Assembly: GCA_016844625.1 (NCBI GenBank)
Contig: JAERMN010000055.1
Span: 1 to 21,193 of the forward strand
Direction of reading: 5' to 3'
Length of the DNA stretch: 21,193 bases
Source: Deltaproteobacteria bacterium
GTDB taxonomy: Bacteria; Desulfobacterota; Binatia; UBA9968
Shown here piece after piece: positions 15,759 to 21,193 of the stretch. The notes beneath the pieces were generated by a model, which saw only the letters and a list, made by a program, of their open reading frames with translations, had not been told where the DNA came from and ran no database searches. The first letter of the stretch is position 1. The number at the start of each line of letters is the position of its first letter. The position numbers were made by a program, and so were the translations under genes.

Positions 15759-15921
15759 CTACTTGCCACAACAGTGCTTAGATTTTTTTCCGCTTCCACA
15801 TAAGCAGGGTTCGTTACGCCCGACTTTCTTTTCTACGATCGTAGGTTTTTGCGGATGCACTAACCGTTCCAGATCGCCGACATCATCGATGTTTGTCCGG
15901 TTCGATTGCTAATGCGAGCAT
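15759..15921 (-). pseudogene. small SEC-C zinc-motif protein with a -1/+1 frameshift
   Basis: Reading leftwards from 15908, the frame gives IDDVGDLERLVHPQKPTIVE, then KKVGRNEPCLCGSGKKSKHC and CGK before TAG (15759-15761). GRNEPCxCGSGKKxKHCC is the SEC-C motif (CxC...HC zinc ligands) best known from the SecA C-terminus and many short proteins. An in-frame TAG at 15909-15911 blocks that frame upstream and it has no ATG. The neighbouring frame from ATG 15919-15921 reads MLALAIEPDKH and stops. Joining the two near 15888 gives a sensible N-terminus ('ALAIEPDK-IDDVGDLERL'), so one base has been gained or lost. A 33-residue product from GTG at 15858-15860 is still possible. It lies 93 bp upstream of the Lys-rich gene, in the same direction. 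Confidence 0.68.
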
Positions 15922-16091
15922 TGTTTCACTTATCGCCGCACTTAGCTATACGAATCGCGGAGCAAATGGTTGGCTCGGCTTATTTACGAACTCCTTCAAC
16001 TTTACGATAGTAGCGCTTTTGAGTGCAAAAATTGCCGCAAAAACCAGAGTGTCCCCGATAACCTTGCCCCCGGTCCAGTCTAGAGCGCGCA

Positions 16092-16120
16092 ATTATAGAT
16101 TCTCAGGCGCGTCGTAAACT
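16092..16120 (-). promoter_or_regulatory. possible promoter on the minus strand for the SEC-C/Lys-rich pair
   Basis: A consensus -10 hexamer TATAAT is at 16092-16097 on the minus strand. The -35 candidate 17 nt upstream (AGTTTA, 16115-16120) is poor. It points towards the two small minus-strand genes. It may be chance in an AT-richer stretch. Confidence 0.3.
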
Positions 16121-16136
16121 GATAAACTGTGCCCTA

Positions 16137-17435
16137 ATGAAACGCATGTCCCCTGCGGCGCCACACCGTCCTTCCACCTTGCCTATCATCAACCAGCGCC
16201 GCCTCATGCGCGACCTGAACGCCATCGGGCGCATCGGCATCGGCAACCGTGGGGCGGTGACCCGTCTGGTTTTCTCGGTCAAAGAGCTGCGCAGCCGGCA
16301 GGTGCTGATCCATTTGATGCGCCAGGCTGAATTAAAAATTCATATCGACGGCATCGGCAACATCTTCGGTCGCTTGGACGGCAGCGATCCGAAGGCGCCG
16401 GCGGTTCTCGCGGGTTCACATCTGGACACAGTAATTCACGGCGGCAAGTACGACGGACCGGTAGGCGTCATCGGTGCGCTCGAAGCGATTCGGACCATAC
16501 GTGAAAACAGAATCGCTACACGCTCGCCGCTCGAAGTGGTCTGCTTCGTCGGTGAAGAGTCGAGCCGGTTCGGTTTCTCGACGCTCGGCAGCAGCCTGGT
16601 TGCGGGCGAAGTCCATCCGAGAGATCTCGCCAACGCGGTCGATGCCCAAGGGACCAAACTCGCCGACGTTCTTTTAAGCCTCGGCATTTCGCCAAAGCGC
16701 CTACGCGGACTCACGCGCAATCCGAAAAGTCTCAAGGCCTACTTCGAACTGCACATCGAGCAGGGCCCGATTCTCGAAGCCATCGGCAAGAGAATCGGCC
16801 TGGTCACCGCCATCGCCGCGCCGAGCCGGTTTAGAATTATTTTCACGGGTCAGGCCGATCACTCCGGCACGACGCCGATGGAAATGCGCAAAGACGCGCT
16901 GGTCGCTTCGGCACAGCTGATCGAATTCATCGAGAAGACTTGCCGCAAGTTTTCGCCTATGGCCAAAGGCCGCGTCGTCGGCACCGTCGGCGCGCTGAAA
17001 ATCGAACCGGGCGTGATCAACGCCGTGCCCGGCCGCGCGGAACTCTCGGTCGATATTCGCAGCACATCGGCGCAGTCCAAAGCGCGCGTCTCGCGCATGG
17101 TGACCAAGCAAGCTCAACAAATCGCGCGCAAGCGCGCCATCAGCGTCGAAGTTCTCACGATTCGTGAAGAAGATCCCGTGCCGCTCGACAAGCGTTTGCT
17201 GCGCGTGACAAAAGAAATTTGCGACGAGAAACAAGTCGTCTACGAGATCATGCCGTCCGGTGCCGGTCATGACGCCATGCAGATGGCCAAGATCACACCG
17301 GCGGCGATGATCTTTATTCCGAGCCAACGCGGCATCAGTCACAATCCACTGGAATGGACCGACCCCGACGACATCGGCCTCGGCACCCAATTGCTAATGG
17401 AAACCATGATTAGGGTCGCCAATGAACAATTCTAA
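16137..17435 (+). CDS. M20-family Zn-dependent N-carbamoyl-amino-acid / allantoate amidohydrolase-like enzyme
   Basis: A 432-residue hydrolase of the HyuC/AmaB/AllC group, with a catalytic domain interrupted by a dimerisation lid. Probable two-metal ligands and catalytic residues are H95 (AGSHLDT), D106 (GKYDGP), E140/E141 (GEESSRFGFS), H206 (FELHIEQGP) and H402 (GISHNPLEW). The lid segment starts GQADHSGTTPM near 238. GAGHDAM at 375-381 is also conserved. Family members release CO2 and ammonia from N-carbamoyl-amino acids, ureidopropionate or allantoate, the products of hydantoinase, dihydropyrimidinase or allantoinase. The enzyme therefore chemically follows the broken cyclic amidohydrolase at 591-1915, although 14 kb apart. 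No clear Shine-Dalgarno precedes the ATG at 16137; ATG at 16146 is an alternative. Its TAA forms the edge of the 17433-17634 repeat element. Confidence 0.92.
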   Translation: MKRMSPAAPHRPSTLPIINQRRLMRDLNAIGRIGIGNRGAVTRLVFSVKELRSRQVLIHLMRQAELKIHIDGIGNIFGRLDGSDPKAPAVLAGSHLDTVIHGGKYDGPVGVIGALEAIRTIRENRIATRSPLEVVCFVGEESSRFGFSTLGSSLVAGEVHPRDLANAVDAQGTKLADVLLSLGISPKRLRGLTRNPKSLKAYFELHIEQGPILEAIGKRIGLVTAIAAPSRFRIIFTGQADHSGTTPMEMRKDALVASAQLIEFIEKTCRKFSPMAKGRVVGTVGALKIEPGVINAVPGRAELSVDIRSTSAQSKARVSRMVTKQAQQIARKRAISVEVLTIREEDPVPLDKRLLRVTKEICDEKQVVYEIMPSGAGHDAMQMAKITPAAMIFIPSQRGISHNPLEWTDPDDIGLGTQLLMETMIRVANEQF

Positions 17436-17634
17436 CAAGCTGTTGAAAAATCCTCATCCTTCGACGAAGCTCAGGACGAAGGGCTAAGAAAATGAGTCTT
17501 TGGAAAACCGAGGATGGAGGATACAGTGTCATTTCTCCTAAATTTCAGGGGCAGATGGGGAGCTTGTCCGGAGCGAGGCCGAAGGGTCGATCCATCGTGC
17601 GCCTCGCCTCTGAGTTCTTTTTGAACAGCTTGTA
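17433..17634. repeat. ~200-bp element with 17-bp terminal inverted repeats, starting at the M20 gene stop codon
   Basis: Left end AACAAGCTGTTGAAAAA (17434-17450). The reverse complement of the right end (17618-17634) is TACAAGCTGTTCAAAAA, a match at 15 of 17. The left end overlaps the hydrolase TAA at 17433-17435. Inside are a CTTCGACGAAGCTCAGGACG-type word (17459-17478) and a GTCCGGAGCGAGGCCGAAGG word (17566-17585). The right end is 31 bp before the pyrR ATG, so the element fills almost all of the upstream region. No transposase frame is present; MITE-like. Confidence 0.65.
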
Positions 17635-17665
17635 AACCCACGGTCATACTCATTTCGGAGCGTTG

Positions 17666-18214
17666 ATGGCGAAACCAAATAACAAAACAAAGAAAAAACG
17701 CATTCTGAGTGCTGCGCAGGTAAAAGGAATCTTCGAGCGCTTCGCCCGAGAGATGGCGAAAGAATACGGCACACTCGAACAAGTCGTCTTCATCGGCATC
17801 CGCACCCGCGGCCCTTACGTGGCCAAGCGGCTCGCCGCGATCATCAAGAAGCGACATGGCAGAGAGATCCCCATCGGCGAGATGGACATCACGCTTTATC
17901 GCGACGATCTAAACGCGCTCCTGCCCGGCGGTACCATCGATCACACGCGCATCCCCTTCGATATCGCCAATAAGATCGTCGTCCTGTTCGACGACGTATT
18001 GAATACTGGCCGCACCGTGCGCGCCGCGGTCGATCATCTGATCGATCTGGGCCGGCCGCGCATGATTCATCTGGCCGTGATGGTCGACCGCGGCGGGCGA
18101 GAACTGCCCATCGCGGCCAATTATGTCGGCAAGAAGATTAATTTAAAAACCGGCGGCAACGTCGACGTCCGGTTGAAGGAAGTCGACAAAGTCGACGAAG
18201 TCTTGGTGCAGTGA
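17666..18214 (+). CDS. pyrR: PyrR-like bifunctional pyrimidine regulator/uracil phosphoribosyltransferase
   Basis: A 182-residue phosphoribosyltransferase. The PRPP motif VVLFDDVLNTGRT lies at 105-117, FIGIRTRG at 42-49, the IGEMDITLYRDDL block near 70-82 and VMVDRGGRELPI at 138-149. These last two are characteristic of PyrR rather than of Upp or PyrE. The N-terminus carries an extra Lys-rich stretch (NNKTKKKR). PyrR binds a stem-loop in pyr mRNA leaders to cause attenuation when UMP/UTP is high, and many also have uracil phosphoribosyltransferase activity. The ATG at 17666 is chosen over the TTG at 17663 because CGGAG (17656-17660) is well spaced. No pyrB, pyrC or carAB gene follows, and the upstream ~200 bp is a repeat element with no obvious anti-antiterminator loop. 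The regulatory role here is therefore unproven; salvage is the safer reading. Confidence 0.9.
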   Translation: MAKPNNKTKKKRILSAAQVKGIFERFAREMAKEYGTLEQVVFIGIRTRGPYVAKRLAAIIKKRHGREIPIGEMDITLYRDDLNALLPGGTIDHTRIPFDIANKIVVLFDDVLNTGRTVRAAVDHLIDLGRPRMIHLAVMVDRGGRELPIAANYVGKKINLKTGGNVDVRLKEVDKVDEVLVQ

Positions 18215-18327
18215 GGGCGTCTGATACCTCCCACGAAGTGTGTCATGAGCTTACGCTCGCCCACAGAGGATGAAAATGGGGGGATTTCCCTCCACATCCA
18301 CACTCAGCCCCGAATTTTCGAAGGAGG

Positions 18328-18395
18328 CACGAAGGACAAGATGGGTTCGGAAATCTAATTTCTTAACCTTCGTGCTCTTCGTGCCCTTCGTGGTG
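18328..18395. repeat. hairpin of CACGAAGG and 9-nt-period TTCGTG words
   Basis: CACGAAGG at 18328-18335 pairs with CCTTCGTG at 18367-18374. The right arm continues as three 9-nt units, TTCGTGCTC, TTCGTGCCC and TTCGTGGTG (18369, 18378, 18387). Same family as 15022-15039 and 15406-15432. It lies between the convergent pyrR and amidohydrolase genes. Confidence 0.7.
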
Positions 18396-18437
18396 AATAA
18401 TGGCTTGTCAACTTTGCTTACCCCGCTAACTCCTCCT

Positions 18438-19757
18438 TTACACGTAGCGCGACATCGTCTGCGGTTGGTACTCATCAGGAGCCTTGGTCACCGCTAGCTC
18501 AGGCTCGATGCCGTAAAGCCGGCGCGCGTTGCCGCCAAGCATTTTTTCTCGCGCGCTCCGGGGGACTTTGTATTTCTCCAAATGGTCGAGTGCTTCCCAA
18601 ACATCGGACGCGTCGAGATGCGGCATGTCGGATGACCAGAGCGCGATGTTTTCGTACAGATCCCACAATCGCAGGGTGATCATCTCGTCACTTTCAAAAG
18701 CGATAAAGCAGTGTTTGTAAAACACTTCGTGCGGATCGCCGATTTTTTCGCCGGTATGCTTATACAGGTCGAGATAGGTTTGTGCTTTTTCCAAAACTAG
18801 CGGCAACCAGCTGGAGTTGGACTCCAGGATCGCTACTTTCAGACGGGGAAACTTTTCTAACCAACCGGTCATCAGCACCACGCCAGTCCAAGTCATCGCC
18901 TCGGCGATAAAACCGTACGCTGCGTCGCCTGCCTGCTTTGAGCCCATGATTTGCATAATGTTGGCGACGAACTGGCCCGGCGAGTAGACCAGAACGTCTT
19001 CGTCTGAGAAGAGTCGCTTGCGGTTGGCGCCCATGCGCCGGTCCAGTTCAGGCGACATGGCCTCGCCGCGCGATGGGAAAGTGTGCATGCCTAAGACTAC
19101 GCCAAGTTCTTCGAACTCGCGCCACAGTGGATCGTACTCGGGAAAGGTCGGATACTTGCCCTGGGCGATGATCGGCCGCACCAAGGCTGACTTGAAACCG
19201 CGCTTGGCCACGCGGCGCAGCTCTTCGATGGCGTAATCGACATTTTGCGTCGGCAACACCGCAGCGGGAAAGAGCCGCTTCTTGTCGGCGCTACAGTAAT
19301 CGTACGCCCAGTCGTTATAGGCCCGGGCGCAGATATAAGCCGCGTCGGCATTCTCAACCAATGGCAAATAGACGAATGTCGACGGGAAAATCATTACTTG
19401 ATCGATGCCCGAAGCGTCCATGTCCTTGAGCCGCGCGTAGGGATCGCGCGCGCTTCGGTTGCGGCCGATGGTTTCGTCCCAATCCTTGGTACCTGGCTGA
19501 GTCTCGCCAATGATTTTCTTCGTCAACCCCGGATGCCAAGTCTCGCCGGGATATTTCCACTTGTCGGGATCGCGAAAGCTGATGCGCGAGTTGCGCACGA
19601 GAAATAATCGGTCCGCATCGCGGTAGAAATGCGTCTTGGCGAAGTCGCGGTTGTTCTGCGGAATATACTTGTCCCAAACCTCCGGCGGCTCGTAGATATG
19701 GCTATCACAATCGAACACGGGAAAATCTTTGCTTCTCCCTTTAGCTGTGTAAGGCAT
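18438..19757 (-). CDS. PF04909-type amidohydrolase (amidohydrolase 2 family)
   Basis: A 439-residue TIM-barrel metal hydrolase or decarboxylase of the ACMSD/amidohydrolase-2 group. The N-terminal metal site is D16xD18xH20 (VFDCDSHIYEP) in place of the classical HxH. H225 (GMHTFPSRGE) and the catalytic-metal D377 (WSSDMPHLD) follow, with C-terminal GGNARRLYGIEP. These proteins break C-C bonds in ring-cleavage products or hydrolyse C-O/C-N bonds; I cannot tell which. GGAGG (rc of 19764-19768) lies 6 nt before the ATG at 19755-19757, so I reject the GTG two codons upstream. It is divergently transcribed from a paralogous gene at 19910, with which it shares an AYNDW...LP.Q.V..A..ELRR segment. There is no signal peptide. 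Confidence 0.9.
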   Translation of the reverse strand: MPYTAKGRSKDFPVFDCDSHIYEPPEVWDKYIPQNNRDFAKTHFYRDADRLFLVRNSRISFRDPDKWKYPGETWHPGLTKKIIGETQPGTKDWDETIGRNRSARDPYARLKDMDASGIDQVMIFPSTFVYLPLVENADAAYICARAYNDWAYDYCSADKKRLFPAAVLPTQNVDYAIEELRRVAKRGFKSALVRPIIAQGKYPTFPEYDPLWREFEELGVVLGMHTFPSRGEAMSPELDRRMGANRKRLFSDEDVLVYSPGQFVANIMQIMGSKQAGDAAYGFIAEAMTWTGVVLMTGWLEKFPRLKVAILESNSSWLPLVLEKAQTYLDLYKHTGEKIGDPHEVFYKHCFIAFESDEMITLRLWDLYENIALWSSDMPHLDASDVWEALDHLEKYKVPRSAREKMLGGNARRLYGIEPELAVTKAPDEYQPQTMSRYV

Positions 19758-19842
19758 GATCACCTCCGCGACAATTGGCTGTTGAATGCTGAATACGCTT
19801 CACAAGCTCAGGACGTCAAGAGCGCGACCATGACTTTTTCTG

Positions 19843-19872
19843 TTGACAAGCGGCACCTCCGTTCACTATTCA
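19843..19872 (+). promoter_or_regulatory. candidate promoter for the amidohydrolase at 19910
   Basis: A perfect TTGACA lies at 19843-19848 with a weak -10 candidate TATTCA at 19867-19872 (18-nt spacer), about 38 nt before the ATG. It sits in the 152-bp region between the divergent amidohydrolase genes, which must hold promoters for both. Confidence 0.4.
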
Positions 19873-19909
19873 ACTGAGCAGTAATACTTTGGCAGTTTGA
19901 GGTGCATCG

Positions 19910-20938
19910 ATGCCGAACCAATATGTCGATTGCGACGGCCACGTGATGGAGAACACCGATGAAATCATCAGACTGGTGGGTGAGCCCTTTAAGACCACCG
20001 GCCACATGAATCCACGGCGGATCTTGCCCAGTTTGGACCGCTTCCACACACCGCGTTTAGAAGAGCGCAAACCTGGGACATTCGACTCCAGCGTCGGACC
20101 GGAAAAGTGGCTGCAGTTTCTCGACAAGATGGGTCTGGAATTCAGCGCGCTCTTCCCGACCGAAGGTCTCGCCTACGGTCAGGTTGCTTTTTCGCCTTGG
20201 GCGATCGCTTACGCGAAAGCATACAACGACTGGCTCTGCGCGAAGTATTTGAAATACAATTCGCGCCTCAAAGGCATCGCCTTGATTCCGCTGCAAGATG
20301 TTCCCGCCGCGGTGACGGAATTGCGCCGTGCCGTCAAAGACCTCGGCATGGTCGGCGCGATGCTGCCGTCGAACGGCCTCACGCCGCACTTAAGCGCGAC
20401 GCATTTCTGGCCCGTGTACGAAGAAGCGGCCAAGCTCGACTGCGCTTTGGCCGTCCACGGCGGCTGCTATGGCGATCTCGGCTTTAACACCTACACAGTC
20501 TTTCCTGCCACCCGGGCGCTCGGTATGCCGGTGCCGCTCGCCATTGCCGCCACGGGTATGATCGTCGACGGCGTGTTTGACGAATTTCCCACGCTCCGCG
20601 TCGGCTTCTTGGAAGGCGGCACCTGCTGGATTCCCATGGTTCTCGACCGTCTGGCAAGGGAACAAGAATACGGCGGCCTGCGCATCAAAAGAAAACCAGA
20701 GGATTACTTCACCAGCGGCAGACTGTTCTGTAGCTGCGAAGGCAACGAGAAGGCGCTGGCCTACGCCATCGAGCGCGTCGGCCCACAGCCGTTCATGTTC
20801 GCCTCCGACTTCCCGCATGAGATCTCGCTCGACAACTGTTTGGAAGAAATTGACGAGATCGTCGCGCGAAAAGATTTGCAGGAAGAGCACAAAGCGGCGA
20901 TTTTGGGTGAGAACGCGCGGCGCTTCTATAAGATTTAG
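19910..20938 (+). CDS. PF04909-type amidohydrolase, paralogue of the divergent neighbour
   Basis: A 342-residue amidohydrolase-2 family protein, about 100 residues shorter than its divergent neighbour because the N-terminal insert is reduced. Metal ligands are D7xD9xH11 (YVDCDGHVME), H183 (LAVHGG) and D300 (FASDFPHE). The C-terminal ENARRFYKI is the family ending. TTGAGGTG at 19897-19904 gives a ribosome binding site 5 nt before the ATG. The enzyme is likely cytoplasmic and metal-dependent, with decarboxylase or hydrolase chemistry on an aromatic or ring-opened substrate; nothing in the window identifies it. Because the two divergent genes share the active-site layout and the AYNDW segment, they probably arose by duplication and may act on related compounds or form a hetero-oligomer. 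Confidence 0.9.
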   Translation: MPNQYVDCDGHVMENTDEIIRLVGEPFKTTGHMNPRRILPSLDRFHTPRLEERKPGTFDSSVGPEKWLQFLDKMGLEFSALFPTEGLAYGQVAFSPWAIAYAKAYNDWLCAKYLKYNSRLKGIALIPLQDVPAAVTELRRAVKDLGMVGAMLPSNGLTPHLSATHFWPVYEEAAKLDCALAVHGGCYGDLGFNTYTVFPATRALGMPVPLAIAATGMIVDGVFDEFPTLRVGFLEGGTCWIPMVLDRLAREQEYGGLRIKRKPEDYFTSGRLFCSCEGNEKALAYAIERVGPQPFMFASDFPHEISLDNCLEEIDEIVARKDLQEEHKAAILGENARRFYKI

Positions 20939-20984
20939 GAATTCTAATCGCACAGACGCTAGCGCGGCAGAGCCGCAACCGAAA

Positions 20985-21125
20985 CTCGGAATATCTCCCG
21001 CAAAGCATGCCCTGAGCAACGTCGAAGGGACGCCAAGGCCGCAAAGGTCGGAGAAAATTGATGAAGATCTTTCGTAAGAGTAACTATCTTTCCCTTCCGA
21101 ACTTGGCGTGCTTGGCGCCTTGGCG
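20985..21125. repeat. dispersed intergenic repeat, copy 2
   Basis: Collinear with 15072-15169: CTCGGA, TCTC-CGCAAAGCATG, CCTGAG, GAAGG, CCAAGGCCGCAA and TTCCGAACTTGGCG, followed by CTTGGCG words at 21102, 21111 and 21120. The centre is about 35 nt longer than in copy 1. CGCCAAGG at 21031-21038 can pair with CCTTGGCG at 21118-21125, making a hairpin. The remaining bases to 21193 show no gene and end in CCTTCGTG, the start of another 9-nt word. Confidence 0.75.
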
Positions 21126-21193
21126 CGAGTCATTCTCCGTATTCGACTGTCACAGGTCACCGGAAAACGCGCGACACAACTCTGTCCTTCGTG

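Noticed and set aside
15893..16117. 74-residue + strand frame between the SEC-C remnant and the M20 gene
   Set aside because: No ribosome binding site and no recognisable sequence; the minus strand better explains part of it.

Overview
This is about 21 kb of a moderately GC-rich (high-50s %, by eye) bacterial chromosome with even base composition. There is no phage gene, transposase gene, CRISPR array, rRNA or tRNA that I can see. The gene mix is molybdenum hydroxylase, many amidohydrolase-superfamily enzymes, an orphan Bug/TctC-type binding protein and an MFS/spermidine-synthase fusion. The gaps are packed with short hairpin repeats. Together these suggest an uncultured soil or sediment bacterium of the old 'Deltaproteobacteria' kind (for example Binatota- or Tectomicrobia-like). 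That placement is an impression from gene content, not a phylogenetic result.

Left third (1-8306), all on +: the end of a GntR/FCD regulator, then an allantoinase/dihydropyrimidinase-like cyclic amidohydrolase broken by a deletion plus frameshift. Next come the FAD, 2Fe-2S and molybdopterin subunits of a xanthine-dehydrogenase-family hydroxylase, a secreted YVTN-type beta-propeller protein and a TctC-type solute-binding protein. Read together, they look like regulation, uptake, ring hydroxylation and ring opening of an N-heterocycle such as a purine, pyrimidine or hydantoin; the actual substrate is not visible.

Middle (8368-14912): a membrane MFS/spermidine-synthase fusion on -, then divergently a 65-residue AtzG/GatC-like small protein coupled to an amidase-signature hydrolase on +. 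Facing the amidase is an AtzA/SsnA-type deaminase/hydrolase on -, followed by pyrE on -. The region 14913-16136 is mostly noncoding and repeat-rich. It holds two small minus-strand genes: an intact 40-residue Lys-rich protein and a frameshifted SEC-C zinc-motif protein.

Right (16137-21193): an M20-family N-carbamoyl/allantoate amidohydrolase and pyrR on +, then two divergently transcribed PF04909-type amidohydrolases. With XDH, hydantoinase-like, M20, amidase and deaminase genes plus pyrE and pyrR, the window is strongly biased towards nucleobase-like and cyclic amide chemistry.

The most unusual feature is the intergenic DNA. Many gaps carry degenerate words repeated with a 7-, 8- or 9-nt period, often followed by a reverse-complement set so that the region can fold. 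Two MITE-like palindromic elements have terminal inverted repeats that coincide with the TAA stop codon of the adjacent gene (pyrE and the M20 hydrolase). One dispersed element occurs twice, about 5.9 kb apart.
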